Shown here: piece by piece, positions 31,880 through 44,337 of the stretch | How the letters are laid out: the number at the start of each line of letters is the position of its first letter | How positions within the stretch are numbered: position 1 is the stretch's first letter | Assembly: GCA_024195585.1 (NCBI GenBank) | Contig: SWBL01000039.1 | Span: 1 to 64,000, forward strand | Length of the DNA stretch: 64,000 nucleotides | Direction: 5' to 3' | Source of the DNA: Aureobasidium sp. EXF-3400 | Lineage: Eukaryota > Ascomycota > Dothideomycetes > Dothideales > Saccotheciaceae | Position numbers and translations under genes: made by a program | Notes under the pieces: model-generated | Database searches by the model: none | What the model was told of the DNA's origin: nothing | What the model saw: the letters and a program-made list of their open reading frames with translations, nothing else

Positions 31880-34282
31880 TCATGAAGTGTATGCGTTAGG
31901 CTGTAGCGTAGCATTGGTGAAGCTGTTGTAAACTATACCAGTTCCACTGATCCCGTCGCCAGCACTATCGATCAAGATTCCTGGTGCATCCATGAAGTAA
32001 GCGTATCTAGCGACATCCGGCTGTTGATCCAACCACGGCATAACTTTCTGCAAGAAAGCCTGTAGTTCAGCGTCGGTATAGCTGAATTCGTTATCCAGAC
32101 CAAATTCGGTGATCCAAATAGGCCGCCCTCCAGCAATAGCACGTGCGGCATTGATGTGAGATTCAAAGTAGGAGGCACCAGCGTACTTGTTACTGTACCA
32201 ATGTAGATTGATAAAGTCAATGTCACAGCCTGTGCAGTTTCCAAGGAAGTACTGAAGATATTGCAGGCCCATAGGGTTGGCGTCTGTACCACCAGAGTTT
32301 GTGATGGCAGGGGCACCAATCAAAGCTTTGCCGGCAAAAGGTTGCATGTACTGTTGATGATAGTAAACTGCTGTTGACACATTCATGCAAGCACTACCGG
32401 AAATACAGAAGTCAGGCTCGTTGAAGGACATGAGAGCCGTGGAACCATTGTCGATGGCGATTTGAGCCGCAGCGGACCACTGGGACAAGAGATTAGGGTC
32501 ACTGTTGTAGAGCAGAGGCACAAACTCAAGGGCGGGATTGAAATTGCAGTCGTTAACACCGGGAGTGCTACATGGAGCGTAGAACCAGTCGTAGGCCCAT
32601 GAGACTTGGCTATTCTGGCCACTCAAAGAGAAAGGCATGGTGAGATTTGCCTTGTTGTAGGACAGACCTCGTTTTCCAGTGTTACGGACTGGCGTGGCTA
32701 TCGCAGATGCTGCAGAGCTTGTGCTGGATGAAGGGGCACTAGAGGATGAAGAGCTAGAGCTTGTTCGAGTACTAGACGATTTGGAACTGGAGGATGATAG
32801 CACTGATCGAGTTGATGTAGATGTGGTCGATCTGGCACTGCTTGTGCTTGACAAAGAGGAAGAGGGTGATGAAGATGAGCCAGCAGGAGCAGAGCTGCTC
32901 GACGAGATTATGGATGATACGCTCGCAGTGGACGAAGAAGCGGCGATCGGGTTGCTCAGGGACAGAGAAGCGGCAATTGAGCTGCTCACTGACGAGGACG
33001 CGGCGGACGACGAACTAGCAGAGCTGCTCGAAAGAACAGGAGGAATTGATGTGCTGGCGCTGTTGATCTTATTAGACGATTTTTTCACTGGAAACTTGAA
33101 TATACGTACATGCTTGAGACGACAGAGTTGGTCGAGAAAACGATACTGGGAAACGTGACCGAAGAGGCTGCTGGTGATGAAGCCAATTCAGAGCTGAACA
33201 AGCCGGTAGAGATAGAGGCAGTTGCACTCGAAGACGAGCTATCAATCGAGATGCTCGAGCTACTCAAAACAGACTCGGAGGTGATAGACGTTGCGCTAGT
33301 GATATAAACGACAGTGTCAGGCCCAGTAGCACTTGGTGCATAATCTGATAGATGTTGCGAGATGTAGTTCGAGAACTGCGACGAGAAGGGCGCTGCAGAA
33401 CTGCTGCTCGGCGATGCAGCCGTACTCGAGATCATACTCGGGGTCACGTAGACTACGGTGTTATCGCTTGTTGGAACTGGCGCATTGTCTGAGATCTTCT
33501 GGGAAAGATGGTCTCCAATGGCGGACGAGTAGCCTTCGGTCGCAGTGCTCACAGTAGGGCCTGGCATTGTGGCTGAAGTGACAGTACTGGGACTTGCAAG
33601 AGCGGCGAGGACAGCGACATAGTCGGCTCTAATAGCTGCCACAGCTCCTTGAGTATTGATAATGCGGTTGATCGCGGACAGTAGAGTACATTCTCCAAGC
33701 AGGAAGGCAGAGGCCACGCACTCGGGGAAGGTTGCACACGAGGCGATGCATGCTTCAAAAGAAGGACCACTTAGTTGGCGTTTGCGATTGAGAGTACTCT
33801 GAGCTGGCGTGATAATGTCTCCACCGTAGGTCTGTCCGCAAGCTATTTGATAATCTGTTCCATTGCCCGCAGAGTAAGACTGTCCACAAACGGGCACTGC
33901 AGACGCAGTTGCAGAAGCTGAGCTTGTTGCTGATGAAAACGAGACCGATGACGATGAGACCGAGACTGATACTGAAGCAGATGAAGAGGCACTTCCTAGA
34001 GTCACAGAGCCCGAGATTGCTGATGAAGAAAGAACGAAGCCTGACGGGATCAAACTTCGGGACGAAGAAAGACCTAGAGCTGCAGATGTTGTGCTGAACA
34101 AGCCACCAGGACTTGATGCTGTGCATGCAGACACATGAGTGGTAATCACAATGGTTGGTGTGACGATTGCTGGTTATGATCAGTCCCTTCGTTACTCCTG
34201 CAAGTGGAAGAGGCATACTTTGACCGAAGGCATCTCGCAGTAGGAAAGCAGACACAAAAAGAGAAATAGATACAAGCTTCAT
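31880..34282 (-). CDS. GH128 endo-beta-1,3-glucanase with Ser-rich linker, secreted
   Basis: Exons 34282-34219, 34169-33110 and 33059-31880 join in frame across introns of 49 and 50 nt, giving 767 aa. The signal peptide is MKLVSISLFVSAFLLRDAFG. A Ser/Thr-rich region follows, then a Cys-containing PAN/Apple-like segment (CGQSYSAG...CIASCATFPECVASAFLLGECTLL), a second long Ser-rich stretch, and the C-terminal catalytic domain of the Asl1/GH128 type. The likely acid/base Glu is in MSFNEPDF and the nucleophile in WITEFGLD. The family cuts beta-1,3-glucan in cell walls. The heavily O-glycosylatable linker suggests attachment to or spanning of the wall. It is divergently arranged with the U2AF gene. 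Confidence 0.88.
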
Positions 34283-34912
34283 CTCTAGGGGTGTAGACGA
34301 GTCAGAGTCGGCTATTCAGGGTCAAGGATCAAGAGGCAACGGCGAGATTAGGCAGGTATGGATATAGATGGCTGACGAGCCGGACTAGATGTCGAAAACG
34401 AGCGTGGTAATCGGTACGAGAACGAGTGTGATCGCGACGCGAACGAGAAAGCAAAAGTCGTGGAAAGGGTATGATCAGATCCATCATGGCTATGTTGGCT
34501 GGTAGAGAGACGAGGTGAGGAATGTAAACAGCATGGTTGGAGACTGTTGGAATGCATTGGAATTGCAGCTGAAGGGCTAGTGTTCTAGAATTATGACAGA
34601 TCAAGTTTAGAGTAGAGAAGCGATCAAGGCTTTAGATTCAGTGCTTGTGAGGTCGAGAAATCATTGAGCAGATGAAGAAGGAGTGCTTGAGGGAAGAAGT
34701 GGAATTGTCAGCCACATGCGGCTGAAGTGTGGCTGACCTCTCCGCAGTTGCCAGAAGAGTCGACCGGCTGGTGGAAGGAGCGACTCGCTGACAAAAGAGT
34801 CGCCACGCGCTCGCTCAGCAACGCCAGGAAAGCCGACGACGAGCTCGAGATCAGGAAAACGTCACAGATCTTCCACACCCTCACCCAGCGCATTCGTCTC
34901 AACTACATCAAC
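34283..34912. promoter_or_regulatory. shared divergent promoter region
   Basis: 630 bp between the start codons of the glucanase (minus) and the U2AF subunit (plus). No specific sites were identified. Confidence 0.4.
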
Positions 34913-35656
34913 ATGGCCAACTATCTCGCCTCCATCTTCGGTACCGAGCAGGACAAGGTGCACATTCTCTATCGGCTCCAACCACGCGCTGAACTGCGAC
35001 TAACATGCTTCTTTACAGGTCAACTGCTCTTTCTACTACAAAATTGGCGCATGCCGTCACGGAGACCGCTGCTCGCGCAAACATGTCAAGCCCTCATACT
35101 CGCAAACCATCCTCCTACCCAACCTCTACCAAAACCCTGCATACGACCCCAAGGCCAACATGAACCCTCAACAACTGCAGAACCACTTTGACGCCTTCTA
35201 CGAGGATTTCTGGTGTGAGATGTGCAAGTACGGCGAGATTGAAGAGGTTGTCGTCTGTGACAACAACAACGACCGTACGTTCTCCGGATTCACCCATTTT
35301 CTACATTCAATACTAACCTGCAAACAGATCTCATCGGCAACGTCTACGCTCGCTTCAAGTACGAAGAATCCGCTCAAGCCGCTTGCGACGCCCTAAACTC
35401 GCGCTGGTATGCCGGTCGTCCCATCTACTGCGAACTCTCCCCCGTCACAGATTTCAGAGAAGCCTGTTGCCGTCTCAACTCAGGAGAAGGCTGTGTACGT
35501 GGTGGCTTCTGCAACTTTATCCATCGCAAGGATCCATCACCCGAACTGGATCGTGAGATCGAGCTCGCAACAAAGAAGTGGTTGAGGCAGAGAGGAAGAG
35601 ATGAGAAGAGCGCCAGCAGATCTCCTACACCCGAACCCAGCAGAAAGAGATTCTAA
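34913..35656 (+). CDS. U2AF1: U2AF small subunit (splicing factor U2AF35)
   Basis: Exons 34913-34957, 35019-35274 and 35328-35656 (introns 61 and 53 nt; second branch site TACTAACC) give 209 aa. Order: MANYLASIFGTEQDK, first CCCH finger (CSFYYKIGACRHGDRCSRKH), UHM/RRM region (FDAFYEDFWCEMCKYGEIEE ... HLIGNVYARFKYEESAQAAC), second CCCH finger (CRLNSGEGCVRGGFCNFIHRK), short Arg/Ser tail. The protein recognises the AG at 3' splice sites together with the large U2AF subunit, in the nucleus. The usual long RS tail is short here, as in many fungi. Confidence 0.97.
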
Positions 35657-37315
35657 GGGATACGCGCCCCAGTCGAATCAGGAGAAGAAGTTCAGGACAC
35701 ATGATCCGCGCCCAGTGCGACCCGGCAGAAAGAGAGCCGATGGGACATTCTCACGGTTCCCCTCAGAGACGAAGGACATCGAAAAGGCGTTATGGGCGAG
35801 ATTTTGGGGATATAAGGGACAAATACCCTTGTTTTGGGTTTGCACTTTTTTGCAACTGAAGAAAGAGGCCATGATCAGGCAACGCCTCGTTACGCTATAT
35901 ACGCATCAAAAGCTCTTCGCAACTAGAAGAACATTATATCATTCTCACCATATCTCAAGTTTCATACTGCTTCTTCAAGATGTGCTGCTTTGATTGCCTT
36001 GACACCAATCTACCATTCTGCCTGACCAGTCGACGATCTGCTCTTTTTATTCATTTGGTGTAGATCGGTGTCGCTTTCCAACCCTTTTCGTCTTCCGCCA
36101 ACAGGATGACTATAGCAGGGCGTTGTGTATTCAACTCTTTTGTTCTAGATAGGTATAATATTTCTCACAGATTGATATTCTATATGCCTCCATGAAAGCG
36201 AGATCGAACGTGGTTTAAATCATCTCCTCGGAAGAGCAGGGTCACCGTCCTTTACACCCCCGACGCCCAACCAAGAAAAGAAACGACGATCATTCTCGGC
36301 GAACAACCTCACCTCCTCTATACATTCTCATCCTTGTCTTCCATACTATAGCACGCGATACCCATTAATATTATCCAAGTTCTCGACTCTAAATCTCCCT
36401 TGCCCCTGCAGTCCATAGCAGAAAGCCAGCAGCAATCCGGTCAAATGGCGACTGTCACGGGTGTAATTATGGCATTCGGGCGTTTCAGAAATGCATCAGA
36501 ACTGGCACTTGCGACCTAGAGGCCGCAGAACAACCATATCGCAACCATAAAGCAACTTCTCCTTTTGTAGGAATATTGACCTAGCATGACTCTGCAGATA
36601 ACCAAGGAAGTCGCAGGAAAGTCGCAGGTTAGCGTTGAAGATGGCTTGCAACTCCAGTTCTTCAACTCTGCAACTCTCCCATGTTTCTTCTTTTCTTAAT
36701 ATTCTTCCGTTGATACTGGTTATCCTATCTATTCTGCTGTCGATTTTCCAGAGATCCGATTGATTCGTGATTCTTGTCCATTCGTTTCATCAAGGCCACC
36801 CCTGCAAACAATACACACGTCACGATATCACCGAATCTACGATCGCATCTTTTCATCTACATTCCTTAGGCCTCTGCCCGGAGCTTCTGCCCAATCTCAA
36901 TCACCTACCAATTTGTGACGCGCGCGACGAATAAGCTTCAACATCGCTGTCCATCTTCTTGACGACCACAATTACTTTGCTGCCCAAGGATATACGTCAC
37001 GTACGACGAGGCCTACCACAGGATACAAACAACAAGGATATCAGACCTGTAAAAGATTAGAGGACACGCACTCGCTTCTGCAAGACGAACTATACACGCG
37101 CTGCTATTGATACTCCAAGACACGACATTCAAGCAACCACAGCAGATATACATCATACCCTGCACCGGCTACATCACGACAAACATCGTTCAAGAGTCTA
37201 GACGACATATCTTACCATCCACCAACTCGACCCGACGTCAACCAAAAGAACAGCACTCCACTCCAACCAGTCGAGGATCGAGAGACAGAAAGCGAGAAAG
37301 ACATAGCCAACAGCC
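35657..37315. other. long spacer/leader
   Basis: About 1.66 kb with no supported frame. The last several hundred bases are CA-rich and look like a transcribed leader of the small membrane-protein gene. Confidence 0.4.
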
Positions 37316-37834
37316 ATGGCAGTTCCGCGAGACCCCAATTTCTGGAGACGCTTCAGCACCGCAGTCCACCTAGACGAAGAAGCACAAGTAACACAAAAGT
37401 ATGTTTTTCCACCCTCCGCCGATCACTTCCACTCCTTCTTACTTGCGCCTCTTCTCAACCCGACTCTTCTTACCTCCACCTCTAACTGAATCCCATCACC
37501 AACCTCACCGTCTCTCCTGTTCTCCTCTCTCAAACTCTACTGACCTCCGCCCCCTTACAGACAAGAAACATGGCACGAATCCACCGTACGAAAAAACAGA
37601 GGCTCCCACCTCCGCGTCTGTCTAGCCTTCTGGATCCTCCTTTTGGTCATAATAGCAATAATAGTCGTTGTATGCTTGGTGCTTATCAAAACGGGAGTAT
37701 TGAAAAAGATACATATTGGAGGGGAAGGTCACAAGGTCAATATTGATCTGCAAGGTTGGTTGAATAAGGTGTTTGGGACTGGTCGTGATAGTGGGGAGAA
37801 AGACGGTAGCGGAGCGAGTGAGAAGCGGAGGTAA
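37316..37834 (+). CDS. small single-pass membrane protein, 118 aa
   Basis: Exon 37316-37398 joins exon 37561-37834 across a 162-nt intron (GTATGT...TTACAG). The product starts MAVPRDPNFWRRFSTAVHLD, with a soluble, charged N-terminus. A strongly hydrophobic segment follows (FWILLLVIIAIIVVVCLVLI, about residues 49-68), then a short basic/Gly tail ending EKRR. It has no cleavable signal, so it is probably a type II or tail-exposed membrane protein. The family was not recognised, but this type of short orphan is common in Pezizomycotina. Confidence 0.75.
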
Positions 37835-38386
37835 TAGAAAAGGTTAGAAAGTACAGAGGAGTGATAATGGATGGAGGGGTGTGGTAATGGATATGGTGCT
37901 CGAAGGAGCTGGTACTCGTCGAGGCGATGATGAAGAAACATACGAGGATGAAGATCATGTTTACACCTTTATGTATAGCTGTCAACTTGTGCCGAAGCAA
38001 TAACCTACTGTCTCACGGTTCACGTCGTCGTGTTTGTTTCTTGCCGAGAAAACGAGAAAATCTCTTCCCCACTAGAACGAGTGAAGCAGACGTCAACATC
38101 ACCAGCACCATTCACGTCAATCGTGTACACCAAAAAAAAAAGCACGCAATGATTTTGAGCAAAGACAATTTAATTGGAGCTAACGACAGTATCTACCATC
38201 CAAAAGGAGAAAAGTCACCTCTTCTCGCGCCCCATTATTATCTTTCTGCTCGAATGAGTGTCGAAAACGACACAACCACACCAAAGTCTTGATCAACCTC
38301 GTGGCCGAGACACAACGACCTGGAAATGAACAAAAGGATGTTCAATCGCCGTGCGCGTCACTGCTTCTCGAAGAAGGCGAACATGC
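37835..38386. other. convergent 3' spacer
   Basis: Between two converging genes. Contains an A10 run near 38131-38140 and nothing else recognisable. Confidence 0.4.
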
Positions 38387-40919
38387 TTAGCAAGGGAAAC
38401 GACACTTCTCCTCACCGCACTTGCCGCACTTCAAGATCAAGTGGCGATCATCGGTGTTGTCCACCAGACCTCTGAACTGAGCGTTGAAGTTGATACCGCA
38501 GTCGTTGCAGGATCTGTGGTCGACATCGTAGTCGTTGAGCGCCTTCAGAACCTTTTGCAGACGAATGCTGTCGCCAGCAGCACGAGGGTTAGGAGATCCG
38601 TGACCACCAGGACCTCTGGTCTGGAGGTTGCTGCCAGGACCTGGAAATGTTAGCATCAAAAAGACAGCAAGGATATGAATGGCTTACCAGCGCGAGCATC
38701 GTTCAGTTGGCCTCGAAGGAACTGGACGTCAGCAGTCAGTCGGTCGATGATCTTGTCTCTCGGATCGGGAGTGCCATTGCCTTGGCCATTGGTGGCAGCG
38801 GCAGGTGCGACAGGAGCGACAGGTGCAGCATGAGCCACAGGAGCCACGGGAGCAGCAGGAACTACTGGAGCAGCAGGCACAACCGGAGCAGGTCTAGCAG
38901 GGTTGACGATAGGAATGGCAGCATTGCCATTGGTACGAGGAGCCACGCCGTTGGCACGAGGGCGATCAGCAACGCCAGGGGTAGTTGAAGGAGCATGGAC
39001 ACCTCCATTGGCCTGAGGAGAGTGAGGTCCAACAGCACGGCGAGCAGGGGCGGCATGAGGACCGGGAGAAACACCGTTGACAGGCGAACGAACGCTAGCC
39101 ATCGACGCAGCAGGGCTGGCTGAGCGTGCAGGCTGCTGGCGGAAGGTGAAGACACCGCGTGTGTGTAAAGGCATGCTGGCAGGAGCGTCGACAGGAGAAG
39201 TACTCTCAGCCTCGCCGCCATGGATGCCAGCGGCTTCACGGCGTAGGCGATCCACTCTGGCAATAAAAGTCTCAGCTCCACCAGCAACAAGCTCGTGATC
39301 AATGAGAGTCGGAGCGACGGGGATAGGTGGAGTCGGAAGAGGCGAGTGAGGGCGAGTGGGAGCGCGAGTGGGCACACCGGAAGAGGCGGCGACGATGGTG
39401 TTGACTGAGTTGGCCATGGCACCAAAGCTATTGACACGTCTGTGGCCAGTGCCCTGAGAGGGCTGAGCGGTGTCAACACTGGAAGGTTGGGGAACGAAAG
39501 CAGTGTTGACAACGATGGGCTGCTGGGCATGGGCAGCCAGTTGAGCCTCGAGGTCTCTGATCTTGTCCTGGAACACAGTGTGGCGGGCCTGCAACTTCTC
39601 GACAGTCTCGCGAGCCTCGTTGCGCTCTAGGAGGAAGTTGGTGCTGTCGGACTGGCCATTGCGCTTTGCGTTGATCTGGCCTGCCAACTGGTTCTTGAGT
39701 TTGTTGGCATTGGTAAGTGCGTGATTGGATTCCGCAAGTTTCCTCTCCTTCTCCTCGAGCTGGTGTTCGAGATTGTCAATGACGGCATCCTTGTTGCTCT
39801 TCTCGACCATAAGCTTCTGGATCTGAGCCTCCAGATCGACTGAAGTTGTCTTCTTGGAAACATTGTCCTTGATGTGTGCAAACTCCTGCTTAAGAGCGTC
39901 GATCTGCTCTTGCTTTGCGGAAGCAGCATCCAGGGCCTCGGTACAATTGATCTCGGCACGAGCAAGCTCCTGCTCGAGACCATCGATCTGCTCCTGCTTG
40001 GTAGAAACGGCTGCGAGAGCACTGTCAAGCTGACTCTGAAGCAGAGTCACAGCAGAAGAGTCGACAACGGAGGCAGAGCGGCCGGACTCAGAGACAGAGG
40101 AAGCGTTGCCACTACCAAGGGAGGCTTGAAGTTCAGCCAGTCTTCGGTACAGGTGGACGGCAAGCTTGCCGTTATGCTCAAGGGCGGTGATGAACTTCGG
40201 GTTGTCGACGAGGTCCTGACAGTGTGCAAAGCACTCCTGGACAAGATGATTGTACAGCATGCACTGAGGGTCTACTACCGAGTTGAAGACAGGAGCGATA
40301 AGTTGGGGGAAGTCAGGCTGATCGAAGGCACCAGTGATGAGCTCGCCGAATCTGTGAGCAGCCTCGACCACGAGACGATCAATGTTGAACATGCAGGCGG
40401 CTCCAAAAACCTTGACGCTGCCCAGAGCCTTGAGCAAGATGCCGGACTTGAACGACAGCGAAGTAAGGTGCAGGTTGTACAAACCTCTGACCAGCTGAAC
40501 TTCTTGATGCTCAGGCGCAGTGTCACTCAGCTTGTTGACAGGGTCGGAAGAGTTAGGAAGTAGGACCTCGGGGAAGGTCATGTCCTTGTCCTCATCTTGG
40601 TAAGTACCACCGTAAATGAAGCAGAGGATTCTCCAAACAGTCTGAGAGTCGAAGGGAAGAGCAATGGGGGTCTACAGATTGATGAATAGTCAGCAGTGCA
40701 AACATGAACGGGCGAGTTGGATAGGGACACCTTAGAATCCTTGAAGTGGCTGTCAATGTACTCCTCAAACTTGCAGATGTCAAGCTTCCTGTCATCCGGG
40801 ATGATTTGGAAGATAATCTTGTGGAATGGAATCACTTGACCGTCAGTGGACGACAGATGGGCGTCGGCAGACTTGGGGTTTCCGATCAACGTTAAGAACG
40901 ACATCTTGCGATGGTGCAT
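38387..40919 (-). CDS. BTB-like, coiled-coil, C-terminal zinc protein
   Basis: Exons 40919-40731, 40671-38688 and 38640-38387 (introns 59 and 47 nt; last branch site GCTAAC) give 808 aa. An alternative start at 40904 (MSFLTL) would give 803. Residues 1-100 look like a BTB/POZ fold: SADAHLSSTDGQVIPFHKII, then WRILCFIYGGTYQDED. A helical region follows, then a long coiled coil with two similar copies of KQEQIDGLEQEL/KQEQIDALKQEF. A Pro/Ala/Val tract repeats APVVPAAPVAPVAH. The C-terminus has paired Cys (CNDCG ... CGKCGEEKCRFPC), likely zinc-binding. It is probably an adaptor or scaffold. A possible 5' leader intron lies at about 40963-41024 (GTATGT...GCAG). Confidence 0.75.
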
Positions 40920-42377
40920 TTGACGGAAAAAGGAACGATGACCAAGGGGAGGCTTGACCTGCGTGCACACGTCAGTCAAGCACTCAACTAGAAAAGCAAG
41001 GAAGGTGAGTTAATAAGACATACCTCGAAGGACAACTGACTGAAACGCGAAAATCTGAGAGAGGAAGTCGCGTAGCTCAACCCGAGTTGTTGCGGTGGTG
41101 GAAAGAAAGGAGCTCAGATCGCAGCTCGAAAACAGATTTTTAGCTCGTGATTCCGAGCGTGGGCATGCCGAGCACGACTAAGCAGATATCTTGGAAGGCT
41201 GTCGGTTTCGAGTGCCCGGACGACGGGCTTGGAAGGCGCTGGGGAGTGCGTTTGGGTCCAGGTTTCGGTGACGGCCGCGGCGGAAAGACAAAGTCCTCGG
41301 GACTGGACGCAACAAGGTCAGCAGGGTCGCTTGGAAGAGGGAAAACAATGGGGTAGTCGCCGGTACTGACCAGTATGTCGCCGTGGTGAAGACAACAGAG
41401 AAAGTGCTGCTCAAGCAGCCGGACGCGTCTCAAGGTGAGTTGGAGCGCTACTTGTCCACGGGTATAAATCGAAGTATATGCAGATGGCTTTGAAGTCAGT
41501 AAGGATGAAGAAAGGCTCAACAGATCGTCAAGAAATCAGAGCCACCTTCAAGCTCTGGTAGATGTTACCAATGGCGATATGTGAGGTGGAATCGATGTGC
41601 TTAGAAGATAAAGCAGCGAAGTTGTGTTTGGAGGTGGCTTTCTGATCCCCAAACAAAACAAAGTGAGTGACAGCGTTGCTTGCTGCTGCTCCAGCTGCTT
41701 CTGAGGAAGGTGCCTTGGGTCGTGACTGCCATTTTCTAAAAGTGGAGAACCACCTACTTTGTGAAGGCAAGCTTGTAGATCACTGCGCATATCTAGATGG
41801 AAGAGATCTGAGTCTGATAACTCACACTGACTGAATCGTTGACAGCTGTGAGCATGAAGCTTATCGAGTTTGTACCCATCCTGGGGAGCAAGGTTTGGTA
41901 CACGAGGAGCGGAATCCATAGCTCTCACGCTCACTATGCCCACGAAGACGATGAGCCTACTTGTACATGCTATTCTATGAGCATTGCATGTGTGTACGAA
42001 AGCATAGGTAGGAAGCAAACTGCAGCTGCAGTTGAAGCCAACAGACCTGCACATCCCGAAGTTTTGCCATGTGCAGCATCGTCAAGACAACTACTCGAGT
42101 ACATTTTCTCATTACGTGTACGAAAAGAAAGATACAAAGAGCTCTGAGCCTACGAGTCTTTCATCAGAGCAGTACGCACAACAAAAAGCTCTAGACTCGA
42201 TGTCTTGATCGTAGATGTGTTCCTGAACTGTTTCTGATCTGCTCTGAAAATACACAAATGGCTCAGCAATGAAAACTTAATGTACGAAGGAGCTATTGGA
42301 AAAGGGTTATTTCGGAAAAGATCCAGTACATCTATCAAAATTCATGTATATCGTATGAAAGTCTACATCTCAATCTC
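40920..42377. other. spacer; weak minus-strand frames at 41140-41770
   Basis: Contains the promoter of the BTB-like gene. Minus-strand frames at 41770-41528 (THFVLFGDQKATSKHN) and 41520-41140 (Pro-rich, PRPSPKPGPKRTPQRLPSP) look partly coding, but I could not join them with clean splice sites or find a start. A small orphan gene is possible here. Confidence 0.3.
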
Positions 42378-43666
42378 TCAAGCATCACTCAGAACAGCCT
42401 TGAATGCTGCAAGAAGATCCTGCTTCAAGTCTTCCACATTCTCAACACCGATACTGACTCTCAGCACCCTAGGGTCAATCTTTGAATCGCTCATGCGACG
42501 CCACTCAATCAAACTCTCCACGCCACCAAGACTGGTAGCATGGTGGAAAAGGTGCAGTTTGCTGGGCAAACACCTTGCAAACTTTTCTTCGGCCATCCAG
42601 ATGGCAAACACAGGGTTGTAGCCTCCAGGCATCTGCTTCTTCAGCCAATGCATATCGTCTTTTTGCAAACTCGCGTGTTGAACACGTGACAGTGCTTTTT
42701 GGACAATGGCGACTTCTTCTTTGTCTCCCTCGCCGGCTTGAAGAGAGGTGAGCCATTGGACCAGAGCTGTGGTAGTTTCGGATTGGCGCTGGACACGTAG
42801 TTCGAGAGTACGAATACTGCGGACACCAAGCCATCCTTCGAGACTTCCCATAACGCCGCCCAAGAATACTCGCTCGTCCCACATGCCCCAGTATTCTTTT
42901 TTTGCATTTGGACGAGCGGGGTTGACGGCAAGAACGCCGCAGAGCATATCGCTATGGCCACCGAAGTACTTGGTTCCACTATGCAAGACATAGTCTGCAC
43001 CGCAAGCAAAGGGATCCATGAGCGGTGGTGGCGCGAAAGTAGCATCAACTGTCAAGACAGCACCTCTCTCGTGTGCCCATTTGGCGTACTTCTCGATCTC
43101 GTAGGCTTCTCCGGTAGGGTTCAGCGGTGTCTCCAAATGCACGACATCACCCTCGCCCAAGTCTTCCCAAGTGTCCGGGTTGTGTACATCGACAATCTTG
43201 CAGTGTGTGAGCTTTTGGAAAATCCTTAGCACCCCGTGGCAGCCATGGTAGCCATCGCCAATCGCAACGACTTTGGGGTTCAGGGCGACAAGCAGAGCGT
43301 GGAAGGCAGCAAGACCGGAGCTGTAGGTCAAGGCGGGACCTTTGAGGAGGTGCGAGAGAATGGCTTCGAAGCGAGAGGTATTGGGTGCGGCTTCACGGCT
43401 ATAGATCAGAGGGTCGGAGCCGATTCCTGGCTTGAGTGGGTCACGGCCAGCCATCTGCAAGTCGAGTCAGTGACTGGCGATTGGCCTTGCTGTATGCGAC
43501 GGCAACATACCACATCATCCATGCTGAAAGGCACCAGCTTCTCAGGGTCCTCGGGATAGCGATAGGTGGTCGAGACATGCATTGCGGGCGCGACATCGGT
43601 AGAGTCATTGAGCTGGTCATCGCCATGAACAGCCAGCGTCGAAGCCGAGTAGTGAGAGTAGTCCAT
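42378..43666 (-). CDS. Cys/Met-metabolism PLP enzyme (cystathionine lyase/synthase-like)
   Basis: Exons 43666-43511 (52 codons) and 43454-42378 join in phase 0 across a 56-nt intron (GTATGT...TGCAG), giving 410 aa, normal for the family. It opens with STLAVHGDD, then VSTTYRYP, IYSRE...N-T-S-R-FE, and TYSSGLAAFHALL. LETPLNPTGE, LTVDATFAPP and the PLP-binding lysine motif LHSGTKYFGGHSD follow. This group includes cystathionine beta/gamma-lyases and gamma-synthases, which move sulfur between cysteine and methionine. The exact reaction cannot be read from the sequence. It stands next to a sulfatase gene on the same strand. Confidence 0.9.
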
Positions 43667-44337
43667 GTTGGTTAGAGTGTGGTTGTTTAAAGGTAGGAAC
43701 AGAGACGGGAAAGATAGATGAAGCTACTGGAAGCAGGGTCTATTGGACGATTGCCGAGTGCCTACCTCAAGGCGAGTTCCGGTGACTCAGTCGATTACTG
43801 CTCTGTGAATCAATAATACCGGCCTTGTCAAGCTTATGTTACGTCAATTTTCCGATTTGCCATGGGCCTTCTCGGCAAGGCAATATCTGAAGAGTGTCGT
43901 TGGACATGTCAAAACCACGCCCTTCGAGCTGTCACAGAAGCTTGAGGCTCTCTCGAAGAGGAAGGTGTGGCGGTCTCGGCAGTATCAGGGCAAGAACATC
44001 ACTCCAACGTATTTCACACACAAAAATTCGTTCCAAACCGGTTCTTTTCATGATCAAAAGGATTCAATTTTGGTTGATATCTGCTTCTGTTCTCGCTGTA
44101 CTAATGCCAATGCTTTTTCCATGATAACAACCTGCTTGCGACCATCTCTTGATGTGCCATGCTATGAAAAACCAATCCTCGTAAAAATATGTGAGGCTCA
44201 AAATACGCCTCGCTCGCCTGGAAATCAAGACCCGCTTGAAAACGCTTCAAAACCGATGGGTATAAACCTGTCTGCATGCTTGGTCCAAAAATGCACAAAT
44301 GTTCTCGTTAGCGCGACAAGAATGAGTCGCTATTCTT
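43667..44337. other. spacer between the PLP enzyme and sulfatase genes
   Basis: Promoter of the PLP enzyme and 3' flank of the sulfatase. A plus-strand frame at 43836-44381 overlaps the sulfatase end and is not supported. Confidence 0.4.

Noticed and set aside
40920..40979. Longer N-terminus for the BTB-like protein
   Set aside because: The open frame upstream of 40919 lacks an ATG and contains a good acceptor (GCAG), so it is more likely leader or a 5' leader intron boundary.
41528..41770. Match to the starter-unit domain of a polyketide synthase (FVLFGDQ)
   Set aside because: Only seven to ten residues fit and no other synthase domain is nearby.
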